Below, piece after piece: positions 1 through 5,695 of a stretch of 5,901 nt of DNA; the stretch's first letter is position 1; each line of letters opens with the position of its first letter. The notes below the pieces were generated by a model. It searched no databases. It saw only the letters and a list, made by a program, of their open reading frames with translations, and was not told the origin of the DNA. This DNA comes from Thermoplasmata archaeon (GTDB lineage: Archaea > Thermoplasmatota > E2 > DHVEG-1). The DNA lies in contig QMSS01000089.1 of assembly GCA_003649715.1 (NCBI GenBank), positions 1 through 5,901 on the forward strand, given 5' to 3'. A program made the position numbers and the translations under genes.

Positions 1-1
1 A

Positions 2-43
2 ACATCGGGTAAAAAGGTTCTGGAAACGGTTCCCGTTTCATAG
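2..43 (+). CDS. 3' end of an upstream gene (partial)
   Basis: One frame stays open from the left edge to a TAG at 41-43 and would encode the tail TSGKKVLETVPVS. The hairpin that begins on the very next base suggests a gene end followed by a transcription terminator. Thirteen residues are too few to name a family. The frame could be open by chance, so this is a weak call that needs the sequence to the left of the window. Confidence 0.3.
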   Translation, partial: TSGKKVLETVPVS

Positions 44-75
44 CACCAACCATTCTATTCTTGGTTGGTGTTTAT
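44..75 (+). terminator. Stem-loop followed by T-rich bases
   Basis: Bases 44-52 (CACCAACCA) pair perfectly with 62-70 (TGGTTGGTG), giving a 9-bp stem and a 9-base loop, followed by TTTATCTT. A second small hairpin (23-29 with 33-39, GAAACGG/CCGTTTC) lies just upstream, inside the presumed tail of the preceding gene. The position right after a stop codon fits a terminator. Archaeal termination relies mainly on T-tracts, and the tract here is weak, so an mRNA 3'-end stabilising structure is an alternative. Confidence 0.4.
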
Positions 76-243
76 CTTATGCAGTTCTTTCAAAGATATG
101 GAGGTGCTTATTTTGACAGTATCTCCTGTGTATTAAAAACATTTTTTTATAAGGAAAAGGTAAAACTTGTGGGATGTTTTTTTAGAGGAATCAAATATTA
201 ATATCTTTCTTTCATTGACCCAACTATTGACATATCAATAATT

Positions 244-259
244 CAAAACAGTTATATGT
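244..259 (+). promoter_or_regulatory. Probable BRE/TATA promoter of the por operon
   Basis: An A-rich BRE-like stretch (CAAAACA, 244-250) abuts a TATA-like box (GTTATATGT, 251-259). Archaeal start sites usually lie about 25 bases downstream of the TATA box, which puts the start near 277-281. That leaves a short leader just ahead of the GGGGAAGG ribosome site (280-287) and the GTG start at 295. A second AT-rich candidate, TTTTTTATAAG at about 143-153, is further from the gene. No operator was recognised. Confidence 0.4.
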
Positions 260-294
260 AACATTTTCATTTCCAGGTTGGGGAAGGTATTGTT

Positions 295-870
295 GTGTCA
301 TCAAAAACTTTAGTTGAGATATGTTTTCATGGAAGAGGTGGTCAGGGTGCTGTCACAGCTGCAAACCTTCTAGTTGCAGCAGCATTGGAGGATGGAAACA
401 GAGGTGTTCAAGCTTTCCCATTTTTCGGTGCAGAGAGACGGGGTGCGCCTGTTAGAGCATTTGCACGTATATCTGGGGAGGAGATTCATCTTAGAAGTGA
501 GATATACTATCCGGATATTGTTATTGTGCTTGATGAAAGCATCATGGGTTTGGTGGATGTTCTTCGTGGTTTAAAAAAGGAGGGTATTGTTCTGATCAAC
601 TCCACAAAAAAACCAGTTGATTTCGATTTTTCTAAAAAATTCAAGGTTGCAACGGTGGATGCTACTAGTATAGCGATAAAACATGGTATTCTGGTTGGTG
701 GTATACCTGTTGTTAATACTCCTATTCTTGGTGCTGTTCCTAGGGTCTTAGATCGAGTGAGTCTTTCATCGATTCAGAGGGTAATAAAAAATAAGTGGCT
801 GGGAGATCTTGCTGATAAAAATGTTAAGGCTACGCAGGATGCATATGAGTTGACGGAGGTGAACTTCTGA
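295..870 (+). CDS. porC: Pyruvate/2-oxoacid:ferredoxin oxidoreductase, gamma subunit
   Basis: This 191-residue protein is the gamma subunit (PorC, also called PorG) of the CoA-dependent 2-oxoacid:ferredoxin oxidoreductase, a soluble cytoplasmic complex. Family hallmarks are visible in order: the glycine-rich GRGGQG at residues 13-18 near the N-terminus, FPFFGAERRGAPV at 41-53, a Rossmann-like strand before D80, and NTPILGA at 141-147. The length is normal for the family. The start is GTG at 295, preceded by GGGGAAGG with a 7-base gap; no better in-frame start follows before the conserved motif. It is the first gene of a porC-D-A-B operon, and its stop (868-870) overlaps the proposed porD start. 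Pyruvate is the likely substrate, but gamma subunits are shared or similar among pyruvate, 2-oxoisovalerate and other oxoacid enzymes. Confidence 0.93.
   Translation: MSSKTLVEICFHGRGGQGAVTAANLLVAAALEDGNRGVQAFPFFGAERRGAPVRAFARISGEEIHLRSEIYYPDIVIVLDESIMGLVDVLRGLKKEGIVLINSTKKPVDFDFSKKFKVATVDATSIAIKHGILVGGIPVVNTPILGAVPRVLDRVSLSSIQRVIKNKWLGDLADKNVKATQDAYELTEVNF
855..862 (+). promoter_or_regulatory. Strong ribosome binding site that sets the porD start at CTG
   Basis: GGAGGTGA is fully complementary to the conserved 3' end of archaeal 16S rRNA. Counting from GGAGG, it sits 7 bases before the CTG at 867-869. The only ATG in the porD frame ahead of the conserved core, at 918, has an AGGGGTG just two bases before it, which is too close for normal initiation. 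This site is the main reason for placing the porD start at 867. Confidence 0.7.
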
Positions 871-1145
871 AGAAATATGATGTTGTCACCACCATATCTT
901 ACCCAAAAAGGGGTGCTATGGGTAAAACCGGGAGCTGGCGTGTTTTCAGACCTGTGGTAGATAGACTGAAATGTGTGAAGTGTTTACGATGCTGGGTTTT
1001 CTGCCCTGAAGGAGTTGTAAGGAGAGAAGAAGACGGCACTGTTAGTATTGACTATGAGTATTGTAAAGGCTGTGGTATATGCGCAGCTGAATGTAAGGTA
1101 AAAGCTATAACCCTTGTCAGGGAGGAGGGAGATGGTGGTAAATGA
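867..1145 (+). CDS. porD: Pyruvate/2-oxoacid:ferredoxin oxidoreductase, delta subunit (2x[4Fe-4S])
   Basis: This is the ferredoxin-like delta subunit, which relays electrons from the catalytic subunits to external ferredoxin. With the CTG start it has 92 residues. KTGSWRVFRP (20-29) is a family signature. The first cluster motif is C36-x2-C39-x2-C42-x3-C46-P and the second is C66-x2-C69-x2-C72-x3-C76. The proline that normally follows the last cysteine of such motifs is Lys77 in the second. No ATG, GTG or TTG lies in frame between the upstream in-frame stop (846-848) and ATG 918, yet the stretch before M918 reads ISYPKRGA, which looks like the usual PorD lead-in. A perfect ribosome site points to CTG at 867, forming CTGA with the porC stop. 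A start at 918 would give 75 residues and remains possible. The 3' end overlaps porA as ATGA. Confidence 0.88.
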   Translation: MKKYDVVTTISYPKRGAMGKTGSWRVFRPVVDRLKCVKCLRCWVFCPEGVVRREEDGTVSIDYEYCKGCGICAAECKVKAITLVREEGDGGK

Positions 1146-2290
1146 CTATTATGATTGATACTGGAAACTATATAGCTGCAAAGGCTGCAGTTATGGCAAA
1201 ACCAGATGTTGTCGCAGCATATCCTATTACTCCTCAGACAACTGTGGTAGAAGGTATTGCCAACTATCTTGAAAAAGGTGAGTTCACAGGTGAGTATATC
1301 TGCGTGGAGAGTGAGCATTCAGCTATGAGTGCATGTATTGGTGCGAGCGCAATGGGTGTTAGAACATTTACTGCTACATCCTCCCATGGACTGTTGCTTA
1401 TGCATGAGATGCTTCACTGGGCTGCATTGGCAAGACTTCCAATAGTTATGTGTAACATCAACAGAGTTATAGGACCCGGATGGAATATATGGGCTGATGA
1501 AAACGATTCTATATCACAACGTGACACTGGGTGGATACAGTTTTATTGTTCAAGCAACCAGGAGATTTTTGATACCATCATTCAATCATACAAGTTAGCG
1601 GAAAATGAAAAAGTACTCTTACCTGTTATGATAAACTACAATGCCTTTATACTATCACATACATCAATGCCTGTTGATATACCAGATCAGAGGGAAATAG
1701 ATGAGTTTCTACCAAAGTTTAAACCCAAATGGAATCTTGATATCAATAACCCAGTGACATTTGGAAACATAATTGGACCAGAATATTACATCAAAGTCAG
1801 AAAGGCTATGCAGGATGCGCATAAAAATGCAAAAAAACTGATACCTGAGATAGCAAGAGAATGGAAAAAAAAATTTGGCCGTTTTCATGGAGATCTTTTG
1901 GAAAAATATAGATGCGATGATGCAGAATACATCCTTCTGGCTATGGGGGCGATAGCTGCAGAAAGCAAGGTAGCTGTGGATGAGATGCAGAGGAAGGGAC
2001 TAAAAATAGGTCTTGCAAGAATACGAACATTTAGACCATTCCCCAAAGAGTCTATACTCCAGCTGAGTGAAAACGCTGATTTGATTGTTATAGATAGGAA
2101 TATATCTGTGGGATCCGAGGGAGTATTGTTTAACGAGGTAAAAGCAGCATTATATCATAAGTCAGATGCACGTGTAAATGGTTTCATTACAGGCCTCGGT
2201 GGCAGAGACGTCACATACAAGGACATTGAAAGCATGTGTAGAAAAACAGTTGAAGGCAAAGCCAATGAATGTGAATGGTATGGAATATAA
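1142..2290 (+). CDS. porA: Pyruvate/2-oxoacid:ferredoxin oxidoreductase, alpha subunit
   Basis: This 382-residue alpha subunit helps form the TPP/CoA active site with PorB. The N-terminal pyrimidine-binding-type domain shows YPITPQT (27-33), VESEHSAMSA (55-64) with the conserved glutamate, and TFTATSSHGL (75-84). NIWADENDS (115-123) follows, where pyruvate enzymes usually have a similar NIW-D stretch. The C-terminal transketolase-C-like domain carries RIRTFRPFP (293-301) and DRNISVGSEG (318-327). The length is typical. The ATG at 1142 overlaps the porD stop as ATGA, which suggests translational coupling. GGTGGT lies only two bases upstream and GGAGG sixteen, so ATG 1151 (residue 4) is a fair alternative start. 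Alpha and beta together favour pyruvate as substrate, but this is inferred from overall motif wording, not from a proven specificity residue. Confidence 0.95.
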   Translation: MTIMIDTGNYIAAKAAVMAKPDVVAAYPITPQTTVVEGIANYLEKGEFTGEYICVESEHSAMSACIGASAMGVRTFTATSSHGLLLMHEMLHWAALARLPIVMCNINRVIGPGWNIWADENDSISQRDTGWIQFYCSSNQEIFDTIIQSYKLAENEKVLLPVMINYNAFILSHTSMPVDIPDQREIDEFLPKFKPKWNLDINNPVTFGNIIGPEYYIKVRKAMQDAHKNAKKLIPEIAREWKKKFGRFHGDLLEKYRCDDAEYILLAMGAIAAESKVAVDEMQRKGLKIGLARIRTFRPFPKESILQLSENADLIVIDRNISVGSEGVLFNEVKAALYHKSDARVNGFITGLGGRDVTYKDIESMCRKTVEGKANECEWYGI

Positions 2291-2302
2291 AAGAGAAGGG
2301 AT

Positions 2303-3220
2303 GTGAACCTAAAAATGGCTATTAAAGATTTTCCCATTGAAGAATATGTTTTACCAGGCAGCGCTGCCTGTCCAGGATGCCCAGCAACAATTGCACTACG
2401 TATTGTACTAAAGGCACTAGGGAAAAAAACAGTGATGATAGTCCCGGCATGCTGCACAGCAGTTATTGAAAGTCTATACCCACATACATCCTTCAACATT
2501 CCGGTTATGAACATAGCATTTGAGGCAGCAGCAGCTGGAGCAGCTGGTGTAGAGGCAGCGTTGAGAAAACTAGGTAAAAACGATGTTACTGTACTAGCCT
2601 GGGCAGGTGATGGAGGAACATATGATATCGGACTGCAGGCTCTATCAGGAGCATTAGAAAGAGAAACCAACTTTATATACATATGCTACAACAATCAGAT
2701 ATACTCCAATACAGGGATACAGCGAAGCGGTGCTACTCCATATGCTGCATGGACCACAACCACAGTTGGTGGGAAAAAAGAGTTTAGAAAAGAGATGGGG
2801 GACATCATACGGGCGCATCACATACCCTATTCAGCTCAGACATGCATAAGCTATCCGGATGATCTATATAACAAGGTAAAAAAGGCTAAAGAAATAGAGG
2901 GACCTAAATACATCGAGATACTAACGCCATGTCCACCTGGATGGAGATTTAGCATGGAAAAAACCGTTGAGATGGGTAGACTAGCAGTAGAAACCGGTGT
3001 ATGGGCTCTATATGAATGTAAAAACGATGTTGTAACATTCAATGGTAAAAGCAGATTGATCCTAGAAAACAAGATAAAACGCGTGCCTATAGAAGAATGG
3101 ATGAGACCACAGGGACGTTTCAAACATCTGTTTGTGCCAAAAAAGGATGTAAAGAGGATAAAGGCTCTTGAAGAGCATATCGAAAAAATATGGGAGAGAT
3201 ATAGAAAATACTATATCTAA
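2303..3220 (+). CDS. porB: Pyruvate/2-oxoacid:ferredoxin oxidoreductase, beta subunit (TPP and [4Fe-4S])
   Basis: This 305-residue catalytic beta subunit binds thiamine pyrophosphate and a proximal [4Fe-4S] cluster. Probable cluster ligands are C23 and C26 (ACPGCPA), C51 (PACC) and C210 (TPCPPGW), matching the four-cysteine pattern of single-chain pyruvate:ferredoxin oxidoreductases. The TPP/Mg2+ motif begins with GDG at 102-104 and continues with YNNQIYSNTGIQRSGATP at 129-146; D103 and N131 are the expected metal-side ligands. Many relatives read YDNE at the position of YNNQ. The last 60 residues or so are rich in Lys and Arg, ending IEKIWERYRKYYI. The GTG at 2303 follows GAAGG closely; ATG 2315 (residue 5) with GGATGTGA before it is an equally credible start. 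The gene lies 12 bases after porA and ends the por operon. Confidence 0.94.
   Translation: MNLKMAIKDFPIEEYVLPGSAACPGCPATIALRIVLKALGKKTVMIVPACCTAVIESLYPHTSFNIPVMNIAFEAAAAGAAGVEAALRKLGKNDVTVLAWAGDGGTYDIGLQALSGALERETNFIYICYNNQIYSNTGIQRSGATPYAAWTTTTVGGKKEFRKEMGDIIRAHHIPYSAQTCISYPDDLYNKVKKAKEIEGPKYIEILTPCPPGWRFSMEKTVEMGRLAVETGVWALYECKNDVVTFNGKSRLILENKIKRVPIEEWMRPQGRFKHLFVPKKDVKRIKALEEHIEKIWERYRKYYI
3204..3217 (+). promoter_or_regulatory. Possible BRE/TATA promoter for the transporter cluster
   Basis: GAAAAT followed by ACTATATC lies over the last codons of porB and resembles a BRE/TATA pair. A start site about 25 bases on would fall near 3238-3242, inside the 68-base gap before the next gene. The gap also holds the palindrome AAAAAGCTTTTT (3244-3255), which could form only a weak hairpin. 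The whole region is AT-rich, so the match could be chance and read-through from porB remains possible. Confidence 0.3.
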
Positions 3221-3288
3221 ACAAACATTTCATTTTGATTGAAAAAAAGCTTTTTGGGGTGTGAACCAAAATATGGAGGCTTTGAACA

Positions 3289-3843
3289 ATGTATGTCAAG
3301 GAAATGGTGATACAGAGCCTCCCCCTTCTTATCATATGCGGCCTAGGCGAGATCATAGCTGGAAGCACGCTCAGTGGAATGACCAGAATGCTGGAGGATA
3401 TACCTGGTTTAATCGTGGTCATACCAGCTATCATAGCATTACGTGGAAACATCAGCACAGCATTCGCATCCCGCCTAGGATCAGCATATCATCTAGGTAT
3501 CATAGATTCAGACAATATGTGGAATGAAGAACTCAAACAAAACATTATAGGCTCATTGACACTCAGTCTCATCATGTCTATCATCATAGGAACATTGGCA
3601 TATATATCCTCAATACCTCTAGGTGTCAGTCCAGATCCAATCAAAATAGTTATGATTGTGGTATTAGCGGGAATAATATCAGGAATAATATTAACTCTTA
3701 TGACAATCATCATTGTTTTCTTAGTATTTAAAAAAGGATATGATCCAGACAACATAACTGGACCAGCGCTTGCAACCTTCGGTGATATCATTACAATGCT
3801 ATGTATCCTTGGCGCCGCCATTTTTGTGGAGGTCATCCTATGA
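3289..3843 (+). CDS. Half-length MgtE/SLC41-type cation permease, first paralogue
   Basis: This 184-residue integral membrane protein has about five hydrophobic segments (roughly 8-27, 38-56, 85-109, 118-147, 160-184). It matches only the transmembrane domain of MgtE/SLC41 magnesium transporters, without the N domain and CBS pair of bacterial MgtE. Family marks are IPAIIALRGNISTAFASRLG (45-64), YDPDN (151-155) and ATFGD (162-166), whose Asp166 lies where MgtE proteins keep a conserved acidic residue in the last helix. The GGN of the loop motif is RGN here, and TTxGD is ATFGD, so this copy is the less canonical of the pair. The ATG at 3289 has GGAGG nine bases upstream, and an in-frame stop at 3283 excludes an earlier start. 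The stop overlaps the next start as ATGA. Mg2+ or another divalent cation is the likely substrate by family. Confidence 0.85.
   Translation: MYVKEMVIQSLPLLIICGLGEIIAGSTLSGMTRMLEDIPGLIVVIPAIIALRGNISTAFASRLGSAYHLGIIDSDNMWNEELKQNIIGSLTLSLIMSIIIGTLAYISSIPLGVSPDPIKIVMIVVLAGIISGIILTLMTIIIVFLVFKKGYDPDNITGPALATFGDIITMLCILGAAIFVEVIL
3828..3833 (+). promoter_or_regulatory. Ribosome binding site that sets the second permease start at 3840
   Basis: GGAGGT lies six bases before ATG 3840, which overlaps the preceding stop as ATGA. An earlier in-frame ATG at 3801 would add 13 residues (MYPWRRHFCGGHP) that precede the usual N-terminus of the family, and it has no ribosome site. This decides for 3840. Confidence 0.75.
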
Positions 3844-4397
3844 TTTATAGATGGAAAAACATTGTCAAAAACAGTGTTCCCCTACTCACAATCTGCATCG
3901 TAATCGAAATCATGGCAGGGCAGATCCTCCAGGGGAATCAAAAACAGCTTTTGATACTGCCAATCCTCCTGGTATCCATACCTGTTATCAATGGAGTAGG
4001 TGGCAACATCGGGAGTATTCTAGGCGCGCGATTGGCATCGGGGTTACATGTGGGATATATAGAGTACAGTATAAGAGATAAAAACATGCATAAAAATCTG
4101 GCGGTCATACTACTTATCGGAACAGTGGCCTATGCAATTCTAGCGGTACTTATATACTATATATCTTATCTGAGAGACATAGAAATGGATATAAACATAC
4201 TAAACTTCATATCCATTGTTTTAGGATCCGGTGTTCTGCTCATCATAACAACATCAATAGTAAGTGTTATAACAGCTTTTTTATCATTCAAAAAGGGACT
4301 GGATCCAGATGACATGGTTGCACCAGTGGTTACAACCATCGGTGACACTATGGGGATCATATTTCTGTTTCTACTAATAGAGGTAGTAGGAATATGA
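3840..4397 (+). CDS. Half-length MgtE/SLC41-type cation permease, second paralogue
   Basis: This 185-residue membrane protein is a paralogue of the gene before it. It has about five hydrophobic segments (about 9-29, 36-53, 87-109, 121-148, 165-185). It carries the canonical MgtE/SLC41 motifs: NGVGGNIGSILGARLASGLH (51-70), LDPDD (154-158) and APVVTTIGDTMGI (161-173). Asp169 sits where the conserved acidic residue of the final MgtE helix is expected. There is no N or CBS domain. In SLC41 two such units are fused in one chain; here they are separate, translationally coupled polypeptides, so a heterodimer is a natural inference. The stop overlaps the following phoU-like start as ATGA. Transport of Mg2+ is the family expectation; other divalent ions or export instead of import cannot be excluded from sequence. 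Confidence 0.88.
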   Translation: MIYRWKNIVKNSVPLLTICIVIEIMAGQILQGNQKQLLILPILLVSIPVINGVGGNIGSILGARLASGLHVGYIEYSIRDKNMHKNLAVILLIGTVAYAILAVLIYYISYLRDIEMDINILNFISIVLGSGVLLIITTSIVSVITAFLSFKKGLDPDDMVAPVVTTIGDTMGIIFLFLLIEVVGI

Positions 4398-5065
4398 GAT
4401 CAAAAAAGAAGAAAAAAAAACACATATTTGGGATACTTCAAAGAACACCTAAATGGAAAAAAGAGGAATTCACAGAAGTTGAATACGAACCAGCTACGGT
4501 AAAAGATCTCTTAACAGAGATGAAAGATATTTCTGAGCTCATCATAGACCTAGCATATTCCGCTGTTCTTTTTAACAACAAAGAAATAGCTGACGAGGTA
4601 AACTATTTAGATGTGCGTATGGACAAGCTCAACTATGAGATCCGTATGATGGCGATGCTAGCCGCCCGAACCAAGGAAGATGCAGAACAGCTAGCTGGTA
4701 TATTGCAGGTAGCAGAAGCAGCAGAAAGCATCTCTAATGCAGCAGGTGACATTGTCAACCTGCTCATGACACGAGAAAAAACACATCCTATACTACCGAG
4801 GATATTAGGCAGAGCAGATGAAAAAATATTTAGAATCAAAGTTTCAAAGAAATCAAAGGCTTGTAACCACAAAATTGGGGATCTAAGAATAGAATCAGAA
4901 ACAGGTATGAGAATCATTGCCATAAGACGCGGAAAATGCTGGATATACAATCCAAGATCAGACACCACCATCAAAGGAGATGACTGGCTGATAATCAGAG
5001 GATCAGAGGAAGGATATGATGAGCTAAACAAGTTTTTAAAAGGAAGAGTGAAGGTGTTAGAATGA
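4394..5065 (+). CDS. PhoU-TrkA_C domain protein, first paralogue (putative transporter regulator)
   Basis: This 223-residue soluble protein has two domains. A helical PhoU-like domain spans about 35-128 (DISELIIDLAYSAVLFNNKEIA at 45-66, AAESISNAAGDIVNLLM at 109-125). After the linker HPILPR (131-136) comes an RCK-C/TrkA_C ligand-binding domain at about 143-219, with ESETGMRIIAIRR (167-179) and IKGDDWLIIRGSEEG (193-207). TrkA_C domains sense small ligands in K+ channels and antiporters, and PhoU domains bind metals or transporter subunits. The N-terminus is extended by about 30 residues relative to the next gene and begins with six consecutive lysines (4-9), encoded by an A-rich run near 4402-4420. 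It starts by ATGA overlap, with GAGGT nine bases upstream, right after two MgtE-like permeases. That context suggests it gates or regulates them; this is an inference. Confidence 0.85.
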   Translation: MRSKKKKKKHIFGILQRTPKWKKEEFTEVEYEPATVKDLLTEMKDISELIIDLAYSAVLFNNKEIADEVNYLDVRMDKLNYEIRMMAMLAARTKEDAEQLAGILQVAEAAESISNAAGDIVNLLMTREKTHPILPRILGRADEKIFRIKVSKKSKACNHKIGDLRIESETGMRIIAIRRGKCWIYNPRSDTTIKGDDWLIIRGSEEGYDELNKFLKGRVKVLE

Positions 5066-5643
5066 GGAAAAAAACATCGGAGGACATTGTGTTAGAGATA
5101 AAAGACAAATCAGAGCTAATGGTTGATCTTGCATACTCATCACTACTATATGACAACAGAAAAATAGCCGAGGAGGTATACGATCTAGAAAACCTGATAG
5201 ATAACCTCTATAGAGAGCTACAGGAAAAGGCTATGGAAGATGCAAAAAATAATATCCTCAGCATAGAGGATGCTCTCGCATTGATAAGACTTGGAAGCTG
5301 CGGGGAGCAGATAGCTGATGCAGCACAGGAAATAGCAGATATCATGCTAAGAGATGTTGAGCTGCATCCTATACTTAAAATGAGTATACGTGAATCTGAT
5401 ATAGTGTTCACACGGGTCCAAGTTAAACCTCAGTCAATACTCTGTGGAAAAACCCTAGGTGAGCTTCGTCTCGCGAGTGAGACAGGTATGATGATTATCG
5501 CAATGCGTCATAAAGATCGATGGCTATATGGACCTAACAAAAACACCAGAATAGACCCAGGTGATATCCTTTTCGCCAAAGGACCTGAAGATGGAGAGAA
5601 ACATTTAATTGAGCTTGCAACAGGCCGGTCAAAAGAAATATAA
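5062..5643 (+). CDS. PhoU-TrkA_C domain protein, second paralogue (putative transporter regulator)
   Basis: This 193-residue protein is clearly homologous to the preceding one over nearly its whole length; compare KDKSELMVDLAYSSLLYDNR (14-33) with the matching helix of the first copy. A PhoU-like helical domain spans about 8-98, followed by HPIL (102-105) and a TrkA_C domain at about 113-187 with LASETGMMIIAMRH (137-150) and IDPGDILFAKGPEDG (164-178). It lacks the basic N-terminal tail of its partner. The start ATG overlaps the upstream stop as ATGA, with AAGGTG five bases before it. It is the last gene of the cluster and is followed by a T-rich terminator. A heterodimer with the first copy, mirroring the two permeases, is plausible but unproven. 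Confidence 0.85.
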   Translation: MRKKTSEDIVLEIKDKSELMVDLAYSSLLYDNRKIAEEVYDLENLIDNLYRELQEKAMEDAKNNILSIEDALALIRLGSCGEQIADAAQEIADIMLRDVELHPILKMSIRESDIVFTRVQVKPQSILCGKTLGELRLASETGMMIIAMRHKDRWLYGPNKNTRIDPGDILFAKGPEDGEKHLIELATGRSKEI

Positions 5644-5654
5644 CTATCCCCTAA

Positions 5655-5665
5655 TTCTTTTTATT
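5655..5665 (+). terminator. T-rich terminator after the transporter cluster
   Basis: TTCTTTTTATT begins 12 bases after the last stop codon. Archaeal RNA polymerase commonly ends transcripts at T5 or longer tracts without a hairpin. Nothing else in the 25 bases after the gene suggests a function. Confidence 0.45.
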
Positions 5666-5668
5666 GGC

Positions 5669-5676
5669 TATATAAA
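5669..5676 (+). promoter_or_regulatory. Clear TATA box upstream of the element-like tail
   Basis: TATATAAA matches the archaeal TATA consensus better than any other site in the window. A start about 25 bases downstream would be near 5696-5700. No protein gene of quality follows, so the box might drive a short non-coding transcript that runs into the hairpin at 5831-5855. The preceding bases (TTATTGGC) are a poor BRE. Confidence 0.35.
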
Positions 5677-5695
5677 CTATGCTTAACAAAAACTG

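Noticed and set aside
113..136. Bacterial-type promoter (TTGACA then TATTAA)
   Set aside because: The spacing is 12 bases instead of about 17, and the window is archaeal by gene content.
374..574. Forward reading frame inside porC
   Set aside because: It sits in a shifted frame over GRGGQG-family coding sequence with no ribosome site or domain.
918..1145. porD starting at ATG 918 (75 residues)
   Set aside because: Its nearest ribosome-like site is only two bases away, and conserved-looking PorD sequence continues upstream to the CTG at 867 with a perfect ribosome site. Kept as an alternative in the porD entry.
2155..2682. 175-codon reverse-strand reading frame
   Set aside because: It lies wholly over porA and porB, which carry clear family motifs; the reverse product shows no recognisable domain.
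3261..3527. Forward reading frame starting GTG 3261 and overlapping the first permease
   Set aside because: Its product is low in hydrophobic segments and looks like out-of-frame translation; the overlapping frame has clear MgtE motifs.
3801..3839. Longer second permease starting at ATG 3801
   Set aside because: It would overlap the first permease by 43 bases, has no ribosome site, and adds residues unlike a membrane-protein N-terminus; ATG 3840 has GGAGGT at six bases and an ATGA overlap.
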